Origin: Ruminococcus sp.
Lineage (GTDB): Bacteria; Bacillota; Clostridia; Oscillospirales; Acutalibacteraceae
Direction: 5' to 3'
Length of the DNA: 16,345 nucleotides
NCBI GenBank assembly: GCA_017380355.1
Contig: JAFOED010000060.1
Location: forward strand, 1-16,345
Part shown: positions 1 to 6,755 of the stretch, piece by piece
How positions within the stretch are numbered: the first letter of the stretch is position 1
How the letters are laid out: each line of letters begins with the position of its first letter
Program-made: the position numbers and the translations under genes
The notes under the pieces: model-generated
What the model was told of the DNA's origin: nothing
Database searches by the model: none
What the model saw: the letters and a program-made list of their open reading frames with translations, nothing else

Positions 1-47
1 ACAAGCTTGGCCGCAAGATGTCCAAGTCACTCGGTAACAATGTCGGT
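1..47 (+). pseudogene. Scrap of a class I aminoacyl-tRNA synthetase (KMSKS loop)
   Basis: Codons from base 3 read KLGRKMSKSLGNNV, which contains the KMSKS signature of the ValRS/IleRS/LeuRS group, where it normally sits in a G-R-K-M-S-K-S-L-G-N context. In intact enzymes an I/V-D-P type continuation follows. Here the reading changes at about base 45-50 to a sequence resembling a bacterial surface protein, in the same frame. The fragment is cut by the window edge, so the upstream extent is unknown. It may be the end of a truncated synthetase, a recombination scar, or an assembly join. The motif identity is strong; which synthetase (valine most likely) is not certain. Confidence 0.6.
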
Positions 48-392
48 GACCAAGATTATGAGCTTTCACTTAACATCCCTCAGAGCTATTTTGTGGGTGA
101 CAGTACCTAAATACAAGTTGTCGGATATACTAAAAATAACACATGTTAATATACGCTGAATAATGGCGACTTCACACTTAGTAGCAGTGATACTTCTGTT
201 GCAACTGTCGACAACGATAGCGTGGTAGCAGTTGGCACAGGAAACGCAACGATTACAGCAACAAGTGATTATGTGACAGTCAGTGCTCAGATAGAGGTAG
301 CTGAGTTTTGTGAGGGCGAGAGTCGTCAGTGTGGTGAAAATGTTTTTTGAGAGTATAAAGATGGTACTTTAACTCTTACAGGCACAGGTGAT
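48..392 (+). pseudogene. Decayed 5' part of a Big2/BspA-like surface protein
   Basis: The frame of the downstream LRR-dockerin gene can be read upstream through three in-frame stops: TAA at 108, TAA at 147 and TGA at 348. Between them the translation is coherent. It includes a Big2-type immunoglobulin-like strand (S-S-S-D-T-S-V-A-T-V-D then V-G-T-G-N-A-T-I-T-A at about 180-263) and then C-G-E-N-V-F-stop-E-Y-K-D-G-T-L, which matches the entry to BspA-like repeat regions. The TGA at 348 sits where that consensus usually has Trp, so it looks like a TGG-to-TGA nonsense change. No frameshift is needed to connect the pieces. Confidence 0.6.
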
Positions 393-1256
393 ATGTATAA
401 CTATACTGGAACGTACACTGAAAACTATGAGATTATTACAGACCTTCCTTATGTAGAAGATTGTAAAAATGTTAAAAAGGTTGTAGTAAGCGAAGGTATA
501 ACAGGTATCAGCCAGTATGCATTCGCAGGTTTTAGCAATCTAGAGGCTGTTGAGTTGCCGACCACGTTGAAAACGATTGGTCAAAAGGCATTTTTAAACT
601 GCTACAGATTGAAATCTGTCAATATTCCTGAAGGCATAAAGGAAATCCCGTTTGGTTGTTTTGATACTTGCTATTCTCTTAAGACAGTCATTCTTCCGAA
701 GTCTTTGGAAGGCATAGGATACAATGCGTTTTTATATTGTTCGGGACTTGAGTATATCGAACTTCCGGATAACCTGAGCTACATAAACGGCGGAGCGTTT
801 TTTGGCTGTTTTTGTCTGAAAGAGATCACGATTCCAAAGAATGTAAAAGAAATCGAAAGCGGTACTTTCAATGTGTGTGATTCGCTGAAAAAAGTGACTA
901 TCCTGAATCCTAATATCAGATTCGGAGTATTTAATATGTTTAGCTCAATAGCGGATCAGTTAACTATATACGGCTATAATAGTAGCACTGCAGAAACTCA
1001 TTGTAAGACTAATTCTATTAAATTTGTTTCGCTGGGTGATTCTCCTAATTTAGTGGTACAGTTAATGGGTGATGTAAACCTAGATGGGGCAGTTAACATT
1101 CTTGATGTTACCACACTTCAGAGATTTTTAGCTCATATCATATATTTGGAGTATGACGCAGTACCTTTATCAGATACGTATAGAGATGGTGAGATAAATG
1201 TATTAGATGCAACACAAATCCAGCGTTTTCTTGCACATCTTATTCCTGAACTATAA
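393..1256 (+). CDS. BspA-like leucine-rich repeat protein with C-terminal type I dockerin (remnant)
   Basis: The 287-residue reading frame carries about five LRR_5/BspA-type repeats (roughly residues 38-170, recurring A-F-x-x-C-x-x-L-x-x-V-x-L-P-x-x-L-x-x-I). A type I dockerin follows at about 228-287, with two calcium-binding duplicates (G-D-V-N-L-D-G-x-V-N-I-L-D near 228 and D-x-x-x-D-G-E-I-N-V-L-D near 263), each followed by QRFLAH. Dockerins bind cohesins, so the ancestor was probably a secreted cell-surface or cellulosome-like protein. The ATG at 393 has no convincing ribosome binding site and there is no signal peptide. Homology continues upstream through stops, so this is best read as the 3' part of a broken gene that is probably not expressed as an export-competent protein. 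Confidence 0.7.
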   Translation: MYNYTGTYTENYEIITDLPYVEDCKNVKKVVVSEGITGISQYAFAGFSNLEAVELPTTLKTIGQKAFLNCYRLKSVNIPEGIKEIPFGCFDTCYSLKTVILPKSLEGIGYNAFLYCSGLEYIELPDNLSYINGGAFFGCFCLKEITIPKNVKEIESGTFNVCDSLKKVTILNPNIRFGVFNMFSSIADQLTIYGYNSSTAETHCKTNSIKFVSLGDSPNLVVQLMGDVNLDGAVNILDVTTLQRFLAHIIYLEYDAVPLSDTYRDGEINVLDATQIQRFLAHLIPEL

Positions 1257-1274
1257 AAAGTTGTAATTTAATAA

Positions 1275-1313
1275 AAAAGACCGATGCAAACTTAATGCTC
1301 GTATCAATCTTTT
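1275..1313 (+). terminator. Possible weak terminator after the dockerin gene
   Basis: An imperfect hairpin pairs AAAAGA..GATGC (1275-1287) with GTATC..TCTTTT (1301-1313), with a two-base internal mismatch and a 13-base loop. A broken T-rich stretch follows. It is weaker than the other terminators in the window. Confidence 0.3.
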
Positions 1314-1439
1314 GCTTATTTGATATCCCCTGCTAAAACGATGCTGCACTTGTATGTACAAGTAATATGTAGTGTTAGAGGGTGATAAACAAGTATTATC
1401 ATCTGACATAAAAATCAAAATTGAATAGATATAGTAAAT

Positions 1440-1469
1440 GCCGTTTTAACAGTGTTAAAGCGGCTTTTG
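1440..1469 (+). terminator. Hairpin with short T-run, convergent to tRNA-Trp
   Basis: An 11-bp stem (1440-1450 with 1454-1464, one G-T wobble, 3-base loop) is followed by TTTT. It is in the right orientation to stop plus-strand readthrough from the decayed gene before it enters the minus-strand tRNA. Confidence 0.5.
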
Positions 1470-1473
1470 TGAT

Positions 1474-1507
1474 AAAACAAAAGGAGCACATCGTGTGATG
1501 TACTCCT
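1474..1507 (-). terminator. Intrinsic terminator of tRNA-Trp
   Basis: On the minus strand, AGGAGTACATC pairs with GATGTGCTCCT around a 4-base loop (11 pairs, one G-U) and is followed by TTTTGTTTT. It starts 6 bases after the CCA end of the tRNA. Confidence 0.8.
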
Positions 1508-1512
1508 AATTT

Positions 1513-1588
1513 TGGCAGGGGCAGAAGGACTCGAACCCTCGGCACGTGGTTTTGGAGACCACTGCTCTACCAACTGAGCTATACCCCT
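1513..1588 (-). tRNA. tRNA-Trp (anticodon CCA)
   Basis: The minus strand folds into a full cloverleaf. The acceptor AGGGGTA pairs with TGCCCCT (one G-U), the discriminator is G, and the CCA end is encoded (1513-1515). The D arm is GCTC..GAGC, the anticodon stem is GTGGT/ACCAC with loop CTCCAAA, and the T arm is GAGGG-TTCGAGT-CCTTC. The anticodon CCA occupies 1553-1555 and reads UGG. It has its own promoter and terminator, so it is a stand-alone tRNA gene. Confidence 0.96.
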
Positions 1589-1626
1589 ATGTATTCTTTT
1601 GTACGCTGTGCGCTTCAACGAGAGTT

Positions 1627-1655
1627 ATTGTATCACTTTAATGTGTTAATGTCAA
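1627..1655 (-). promoter_or_regulatory. Sigma-A promoter of tRNA-Trp
   Basis: On the minus strand a perfect TTGACA (-35, 1650-1655) and TACAAT (-10, 1627-1632) are separated by 17 bases. Transcription would start near 1620, about 30 bases before the tRNA. Confidence 0.85.
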
Positions 1656-1772
1656 GCAGTTTTTCATTTTCCCTTTATTATTTGTTTTTGTCCTATTCCG
1701 ACGGCGTTTTATGTATGGTGCATAAAAAACGAAGTAAAAAATTTATCTATGCGTAGAAATTTTTATTTCGTG

Positions 1773-1801
1773 TTGATTTGAGATAGTAAAAGTGCTAAAT
1801 T
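1773..1801 (+). promoter_or_regulatory. Candidate promoter of the TIR operon
   Basis: TTGATT (1773-1778) and TAAATT (1796-1801) lie 17 bases apart. Each box matches four of six consensus bases, so this is a weak sigma-A promoter candidate. It is the best one in the otherwise gene-free stretch 1656-1857. Confidence 0.4.
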
Positions 1802-1811
1802 TAGAGGGTAA

Positions 1812-1832
1812 AGTTGTCACTTTATGACAGCT
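1812..1832 (+). promoter_or_regulatory. Inverted repeat in the TIR operon leader
   Basis: Eight bases (1812-1819) pair with 1825-1832 around the loop CTTTA, with one G-T wobble. The core is TGTCA-N5-TGACA. It lies between the candidate promoter and the ribosome binding site of the TIR gene, so it could be an operator or a leader hairpin. The function is inferred. Confidence 0.35.
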
Positions 1833-1857
1833 TAAAATGAGGGTAGGATAGGTAAAA

Positions 1858-2985
1858 ATGAGAAGAGATTATGAAGTTTTTATAAGTTACAGACACAAAG
1901 ACTGTAACCCACTTGCGAAAGCTTTGTACAGCGAGTTCCTGAACGTCTACGGTGTGGACAGTTTCAGAGATGACGAGGAGCTTCACTTCGGTGATTTCCG
2001 TACACAGCTTATAAAGAATAACAAAAAGAGCCAGTACCTCGTGTTGCTGCTCACTCCTGGAATGCTTGACAGATGTCATCAGGAAGGCGACTGGATTACA
2101 ACTGAGGTTTCGCTTTATCTGCAGGCAGGCAAGCCGATTATTCCTATTAAAATGAATGGATTTGAGTATCCTGACAACCTTCCTGAGAAAATCAAGGACC
2201 TCGTGAAATTCGACGAAAATGCTATCGTGTGCGAGCTTGATGATCCTGAAGAAACAGCGAAGATTATCGCTAAAGGTGTCAACGAGCAAATCAGAAAGGG
2301 CTGGTCGCCGGAGCTCCAGAAAGAAGCTATTATGAGTCGTCACTATCTGTCGTTTGACAACGAAAGTGAGACAGGCTACAACTACATCAGCACTATGGCA
2401 TTAAGAGAAAGCTTGTTTTTCTTATGTGCCAACCTTTTATATTCACTTGGTATAACTGCGTTATACAGGTGGTCAGACCCGTCTATAGATTACGCAATAC
2501 TTGCGGCTTTTGGTATTTTACCGCTGTTTCTTATTTTCTGTGAGTTGTTCAAAAAGCTCATTGGCAGAAGCAAGTCCCTTGACAGGTTGATACTTGACTA
2601 CAGAATTATACGCTGGATAGGTCCGTTGCTAAAGATTTTCTTCATTGGTATTGTGCCGATTGCTGCACTTGCTTACGCAGTACCGCTTCTTGGTATGGTC
2701 GGTGGTATTGTGACAGGGTTGTTGCCTCAGACCTATGCGCACGAGTTGTATTCGATGAGCGTTGTGGCGATAGTATTCTATCTGCCAACATCGAGATGGC
2801 TTTACAAAACAGTACTTGCGAGTATCGACTTCTGTAACAGCAGATTCGGGAGATATCCGAAGAAGTTTATTTTGTGCAAGAGAGTGCTCAAAATCAGAAA
2901 AATCAGCAAAATCGCTGGTTGGATTGCACTTGTACCAGCGATACTCTTGTGTGGTGTTCTGTGTGCACTTATTATAGGAGGTTGA
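1858..2985 (+). CDS. TIR-domain multi-pass membrane protein
   Basis: This 375-residue protein has an N-terminal TIR domain (about 4-125) and a multi-pass membrane region (about 185-373). TIR features visible are strand A V-F-I-S-Y-R-H-K-D (7-15), the BB-loop region R-D-D-E-E-L-x-x-G-D-F (37-47), the L-L-L-T-P-G strand (63-68), and D-W-I-T-T-E (78-83), where E83 is the expected catalytic glutamate of NAD-consuming TIRs. K-P-I-I-P-I (92-97) follows. About five hydrophobic segments come after it, near 185-203, 212-231, 255-290, 298-318 and 350-373. Many bacterial TIRs cleave NAD+ or make cyclic ADP-ribose signals in phage defence, so a membrane-tethered NADase or signalling role is plausible but inferred. 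The start has an AGG-rich ribosome site at about 1844-1853. It is followed after four bases by a sister gene of the same architecture. Confidence 0.85.
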   Translation: MRRDYEVFISYRHKDCNPLAKALYSEFLNVYGVDSFRDDEELHFGDFRTQLIKNNKKSQYLVLLLTPGMLDRCHQEGDWITTEVSLYLQAGKPIIPIKMNGFEYPDNLPEKIKDLVKFDENAIVCELDDPEETAKIIAKGVNEQIRKGWSPELQKEAIMSRHYLSFDNESETGYNYISTMALRESLFFLCANLLYSLGITALYRWSDPSIDYAILAAFGILPLFLIFCELFKKLIGRSKSLDRLILDYRIIRWIGPLLKIFFIGIVPIAALAYAVPLLGMVGGIVTGLLPQTYAHELYSMSVVAIVFYLPTSRWLYKTVLASIDFCNSRFGRYPKKFILCKRVLKIRKISKIAGWIALVPAILLCGVLCALIIGG

Positions 2986-2989
2986 TATT

Positions 2990-4120
2990 ATGATGACAAC
3001 AAAAGTAAATCATATTAACCTCGGACTTTTCCACGAGGCTTATATCGTGTGCAACTGTGAAACTGAAGAGTATTTCAGAGAAGTTGCAAAAGAACTTAAT
3101 AAAGAATACTTAGTTCGTACTGGTGTTTTTGTATACGACAAAGAGGAGCTTACCGATAAGGTGAAATTCGATCTGAGATTCAGTTCGAACGTACTGTTTA
3201 TGCTTACAGAAGGTGAAACAGAAAAAGCGGCACAGGGTGAATCATCACCTATGCGACAGGTTTACTCATTTGTACAGAGTAACAATCAGGGTTCAATTTC
3301 ATTAGTTGCGGTTGACGGATGTCAGGTTGATTACAGCGTAGAGTATCCTGAAGATATGAAGAGTTTTATGTGGCTTCATCGCAAAAACTACTTTATAAGC
3401 ACAGAAACAGCCGAAGAAACTGCAGCGAGCTTTTTCAAAGAGCTCAGAAGAAACCATTCAAAAACTCAGCAGAGAAAGCTCAACCGCCTCAGAGGTGACG
3501 GTCAGCACATAAAAGATGACCAGTACAAAGTACTAAGCGTAATAAGTGCGATTTTCGGACTTATATTTCTGCTTATTTACCTGTTATCAAGACAGGGCTT
3601 GTGGGGTGCAGACGCCGACATATCCAAATTTATATATGTGTTAGAAGTTATAGTCGAGGTTTTCGCATACTCAGCGATTCCATATATTATGATTGCGTTT
3701 TGCTTCTTCAGAGATGTAACGTACGATGTGTCGAAGGTGTTCTCTGAATTCAGAAGACTCGGCAGAAAGCGCCTCTCCTTTATCTTTGGTGTAGGATTGT
3801 ATTTAACATCTGCAGTTTTCACAAACTATCTGTACATTCATACAAGACCGCAGTTTGATGCAACTATAAACTATCCGGCATTTGGATTCTTTATGATACT
3901 TCTCATAGTGTTTGCGTATAACACGACAATGTGGGTTATCGCTGTAAAGACACCGCTGTTTGTAGAATTTGCATACAGACGATTTTTAGTAAGAGCCATT
4001 TTCTTACCTGTATTTATAGGCGTTACCATTTACCTCTTCTTCTATTTCAGAAATCATTTTGATATTCGTATAGCTGGGGTATGGGAATATGCGATAGACA
4101 CCTTTTTAGGTATATGGTAA
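2990..4120 (+). CDS. Degenerate (pseudo-)TIR multi-pass membrane protein, partner of the preceding gene
   Basis: This 376-residue protein has the same plan as its neighbour: a roughly 150-residue soluble N-terminus and about five membrane segments (near 181-199, 214-240, 262-283, 297-318, 335-352). The N-terminus can be aligned with the upstream TIR. A-Y-I-V-C-N (17-22) matches strand A, Y-D-K-E-E-L (49-54) matches the BB loop, and M-L-T-E-G (71-75) matches the L-L-T-P-G strand. From that G to the catalytic position is 15 residues in both proteins; there the neighbour has E83 and this protein has Q90, and the conserved Trp is Ser86. It therefore looks catalytically dead and may act as a sensor, scaffold or regulator. 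The ribosome site AGGAGG (2976-2981) lies inside the upstream gene end. ATG 2990 is used, with ATG 2993 as an alternative. A strong terminator follows. The TIR relationship is inferred from alignment by eye. Confidence 0.75.
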   Translation: MMTTKVNHINLGLFHEAYIVCNCETEEYFREVAKELNKEYLVRTGVFVYDKEELTDKVKFDLRFSSNVLFMLTEGETEKAAQGESSPMRQVYSFVQSNNQGSISLVAVDGCQVDYSVEYPEDMKSFMWLHRKNYFISTETAEETAASFFKELRRNHSKTQQRKLNRLRGDGQHIKDDQYKVLSVISAIFGLIFLLIYLLSRQGLWGADADISKFIYVLEVIVEVFAYSAIPYIMIAFCFFRDVTYDVSKVFSEFRRLGRKRLSFIFGVGLYLTSAVFTNYLYIHTRPQFDATINYPAFGFFMILLIVFAYNTTMWVIAVKTPLFVEFAYRRFLVRAIFLPVFIGVTIYLFFYFRNHFDIRIAGVWEYAIDTFLGIW

Positions 4121-4129
4121 TATAAAATA

Positions 4130-4172
4130 AAGCACCTGTACACAATTTTGCTGTGCAGGTGCTTACTTTTTT
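4130..4172 (+). terminator. Terminator of the TIR pair operon
   Basis: A stem of nine perfect pairs AAGCACCTG/CAGGTGCTT, extended by a wobble and three more pairs, is followed by ACTTTTTTG. It starts 10 bases after the stop codon. Confidence 0.85.
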
Positions 4173-4219
4173 GTAACCTTTTATTTTATTATGTAGAAGA
4201 AGAACAATTTATATTTTGT

Positions 4220-4257
4220 AAAAACCGCTTAAAACTCAGCACTCTTGGCGGTTTTTT
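4220..4257. terminator. Second terminator hairpin, flanked by A-run and T-run
   Basis: AAAAACCGC (4220-4228) pairs with GCGGTTTTT (4248-4256) around a roughly 19-base loop, giving a T-run on either strand. It insulates the importer promoter from the TIR operon. Confidence 0.5.
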
Positions 4258-4298
4258 ACTTTTACTGGTCATTTTATGTGAAAGTTGCACAATTGTAG

Positions 4299-4328
4299 TT
4301 GACAAAAGCGAGCATAGTGATGTATAAT
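4299..4328 (+). promoter_or_regulatory. Strong sigma-A promoter of the sugar importer
   Basis: Perfect TTGACA (4299-4304) and perfect TATAAT (4323-4328) are separated by 18 bases. The leader of about 70 bases holds two small hairpins (GCGAT/ATCGC at 4345-4360 and GCACC/GGTGC at 4366-4379). They could stabilise the mRNA or bind a regulator. Confidence 0.85.
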
Positions 4329-4417
4329 CTTTCGTGTGAAAAGGCGATTGCCTAATCGCACGGCGCACCGTTTGGTGCATAACTTATTTTCATTATTAGG
4401 AAAGGATGAATTACACA

Positions 4418-5716
4418 ATGAAAAAGTTATTTGCTCTTTTACTCGCTATTGTAATGGTTGTTTCTCTTGCTGCTTGCGGCGCTACAACTGATGGCGACAA
4501 AGTTGGTGCAGATGCAGGTTCTGTATACTGGCTCAACTTCAAACCTGAGTCTGACGGAGCTCTTAAGGAGCTCGCAGCTATGTACACAGAGGAGACTGGC
4601 GTAGACGTTCAGATCGTTACAGCTGCTTCTGGTACATACAACGAAACTCTCATCGCTGAGATGGACAAAGAAAACCCACCTACAATCTTCGTAGTTGGTA
4701 ACACAGCTGCTGTTAACGAGTGGAAAGATTTCTGCTACGATCTCACAGACGCTGACATCACAAAAGAACTTAACGACGAGTACAAACTCTACGATGCTGA
4801 CGGTAAGCTCTGCTCTATCGGTTACTGCTACGAGTGCTACGGTATCATCGTTAACAAGGCTCTCTTAAAAGAAGCTGGCTATGAAATCGAAGCTATCAAC
4901 AACTTCGAGACATTAAAGGCTGCTGCTGAGGATATCCACGCTAGAGCTGACGAACTCGGCTTCGACGCATTCTCATCAAACGCTATGGATTCTTCTTCTT
5001 CATGGAGATACACAGGTCACCTTGCAAACCTCGAGTACTACTACGAGTCAGTTGACGATCCAGACGCATGGAAAGAGTGCCCAGCTGAAATCAAGGGTAC
5101 ATACATGGACAACTACAAGGCTTTATATGACCTCATGGTTGAGAATTCAACAGTTGACAGAAAAGACCTCGCTGCTGGCGGTTTAGATTCTGCTGCTGAG
5201 TTCAAGGATAAGAAGGCTGTATTCTATGTAAACGGTAACTGGGAGTGGTCTGGCCTTTCAGAAGTATTCGCTGCTGAAGACCTCACAATGATCCCTTACT
5301 ACTGTGGCGTAGAAGGCGAAGAGAAGGCTGGTCTTAACTGTGGTACAGAGAACTACTGGGCAGTTAACGCTAAGGCTGACGAAGCTGACATCAACGCAAC
5401 TCTCGACTTCATGAAGTGGGTTGTTACAGATCCTGAAGCTTCTGCTATCGCTGTTGGTACATTCGGCGTAATGCCATACACAAACGCTGTTGAGTCTACA
5501 AACCCATTCCTCGCACAGGCTAGCGCTTATGCTTCAGCTGGCAACTACACAATGCCATGGGTTACAAACTTCCAGCCAAACGTAGACGCTTACCGTGAGA
5601 CACTCGTAGGCGCTATGAACACATACAACGCTGACCCTACAGATGCTAACTGGGAGCTCGTAGAAGCTGCTTTCGTTGCTGGTTGGGCTACACAGTATGC
5701 TGCTGTAAACGAATAA
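4418..5716 (+). CDS. Carbohydrate ABC transporter substrate-binding lipoprotein
   Basis: From ATG 4418 the product is 432 residues, starting MKKLFALLLA with a lipobox L-A-A-C (Cys20), so it is a membrane-anchored lipoprotein. The rest has the layout of family 1 extracellular solute-binding proteins (MalE/MsmE type). It has an N-lobe opening W-L-N-F-K-P..L-A-A-M-Y-x-E-x-T-G-V, A-x-G-T-Y, P-x-T-I-F-V-V, and late aromatic residues for sugar stacking. An ATG at 4406 exists, but it abuts the AAGGA ribosome site and would add MNYT before a perfect signal peptide, so 4418 is preferred. Codon use is strikingly selective (mostly TAC, AAC, TTC, GCT, ACA), as expected for a very highly expressed protein. 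Two permeases follow after a terminator. The substrate, probably an oligosaccharide, cannot be told from the sequence. Confidence 0.9.
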   Translation: MKKLFALLLAIVMVVSLAACGATTDGDKVGADAGSVYWLNFKPESDGALKELAAMYTEETGVDVQIVTAASGTYNETLIAEMDKENPPTIFVVGNTAAVNEWKDFCYDLTDADITKELNDEYKLYDADGKLCSIGYCYECYGIIVNKALLKEAGYEIEAINNFETLKAAAEDIHARADELGFDAFSSNAMDSSSSWRYTGHLANLEYYYESVDDPDAWKECPAEIKGTYMDNYKALYDLMVENSTVDRKDLAAGGLDSAAEFKDKKAVFYVNGNWEWSGLSEVFAAEDLTMIPYYCGVEGEEKAGLNCGTENYWAVNAKADEADINATLDFMKWVVTDPEASAIAVGTFGVMPYTNAVESTNPFLAQASAYASAGNYTMPWVTNFQPNVDAYRETLVGAMNTYNADPTDANWELVEAAFVAGWATQYAAVNE

Positions 5717-5753
5717 TTCGTTTATAACTGATTATTATAATTAATAACTGACG

Positions 5754-5786
5754 AAACGGAGCGAGTCTCAAGCTCGCTCCGTTTTT
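5754..5786 (+). terminator. Internal terminator between binding protein and permeases
   Basis: A perfect 12-bp stem (AAACGGAGCGAG / CTCGCTCCGTTT) with a 7-base loop ends in TTTTT. No separate promoter is evident before the permease gene, so partial readthrough would yield much more binding protein than permease. Confidence 0.88.
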
Positions 5787-5822
5787 GATACTTAGCATTA
5801 CACTCACCCTCGGAGGTGGATT

Positions 5823-6755
5823 ATGGACAAAAAGAAAAAGAAGAAGAAGGCCCATAGCCACGCGGTCGTTAACAGTAAGCTTCTGCGCCGTCCGATTAAA
5901 CGCGCAGGCTGGTTCTTCCTGTTGCCGATGGTAGCAGCTTTCATTATCGGCTTTATCTGGCCGTTTTTACAGGGCATGTTCCTGTCATTCTGTAAATTTA
6001 CAACTACAAGCTCATGGGAGTGGGTAGGATTCAAAAACTACGTCAGAGCGTTTAAAGACTCCCAGTTTATGTATTCTTTCGGATACACCGCACTGTGGAC
6101 TGTAGTGTCGGTTATCCTGATTAACGTTTTAGCGTTTACCGTTGCGTATGCGCTTACTCAGAGCCTGAAAGGTACAAACATCTTCCGTACAGTATTCTTT
6201 ATGCCTAACCTTATCGGCGGTATCGTATTGGGTTACATCTGGAATATGATTTTCAACGGCATTCTGAGCTATTTTGATACCGATATTTTACGCGAGACAA
6301 AATACGGCTTCTGGGGACTTATTATCCTTATGTGCTGGCAGCAGATAGGTTATATGATGATTATTTACATCGCAGGACTTCAGGCTATCCCTGAGGATAT
6401 GATGGAAGCTGCGAAGATTGACGGTGCGAGTGCGTGGAAAACTCTCACAAAGATTACTATCCCGAACGTTATGCCGTCTATCACAATCTGTATGTTCCTG
6501 TCTATCACAAACGGCTTCAAGCTGTTTGACCAGAACTTAGCTCTCACAGGAGGACAACCGTTTGCTATAAACTTGGACGGAACGTCTGTTCATACTACGG
6601 AAATGATCGCTCTCAATATCTACAACACATTTACTGAAAGCGGTCAGTTTGCTAAGGGTACTGCTCAGGCGAAGGCTGTGTTGTTCTTTATTCTGGTTGC
6701 TACAATCGGACTTATGCAGCTTAAGACAACACGTGACAAGGAGGTGCAGCAGTAA
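5823..6755 (+). CDS. Sugar ABC transporter permease, MalF/UgpA type
   Basis: The 310-residue inner-membrane protein has about six membrane segments, beginning near residues 29-52 and ending near 283-300. The ATPase-contact EAA loop is clear: E-A-A-K-I-D-G at 195-201 and I-P-N-V-M-P-S at 213-219. The N-terminus is unusually basic, with seven consecutive lysines at 3-9 encoded by an A-rich run that might slip during transcription or sequencing. The ribosome site GGAGGTG is at 5812-5818. It overlaps the next permease gene by one base (TAATG), so the two are translationally coupled. They should form the heterodimeric channel that receives sugar from the upstream binding protein. The ATPase is not here, as is common where a shared MsmX/MsmK-like ATPase serves several importers. 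Confidence 0.92.
   Translation: MDKKKKKKKAHSHAVVNSKLLRRPIKRAGWFFLLPMVAAFIIGFIWPFLQGMFLSFCKFTTTSSWEWVGFKNYVRAFKDSQFMYSFGYTALWTVVSVILINVLAFTVAYALTQSLKGTNIFRTVFFMPNLIGGIVLGYIWNMIFNGILSYFDTDILRETKYGFWGLIILMCWQQIGYMMIIYIAGLQAIPEDMMEAAKIDGASAWKTLTKITIPNVMPSITICMFLSITNGFKLFDQNLALTGGQPFAINLDGTSVHTTEMIALNIYNTFTESGQFAKGTAQAKAVLFFILVATIGLMQLKTTRDKEVQQ

Noticed and set aside
348..350. TGA as a Trp codon (alternative genetic code)
   Set aside because: Other genes here end in TGA at clear operon junctions, and the same broken frame also has two TAA stops, so nonsense decay is the simpler reading.
1348..1363. Inverted repeat ACTTGTA-TG-TACAAGT as an operator or attachment site
   Set aside because: It is short, lies in a gene-free stretch between a decayed gene and a terminator, and has no promoter or second copy in the window.
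4406..4417. ATG 4406 as start of the binding protein
   Set aside because: It abuts the ribosome site with no spacer, whereas ATG 4418 has proper spacing and begins a standard lipoprotein signal peptide.
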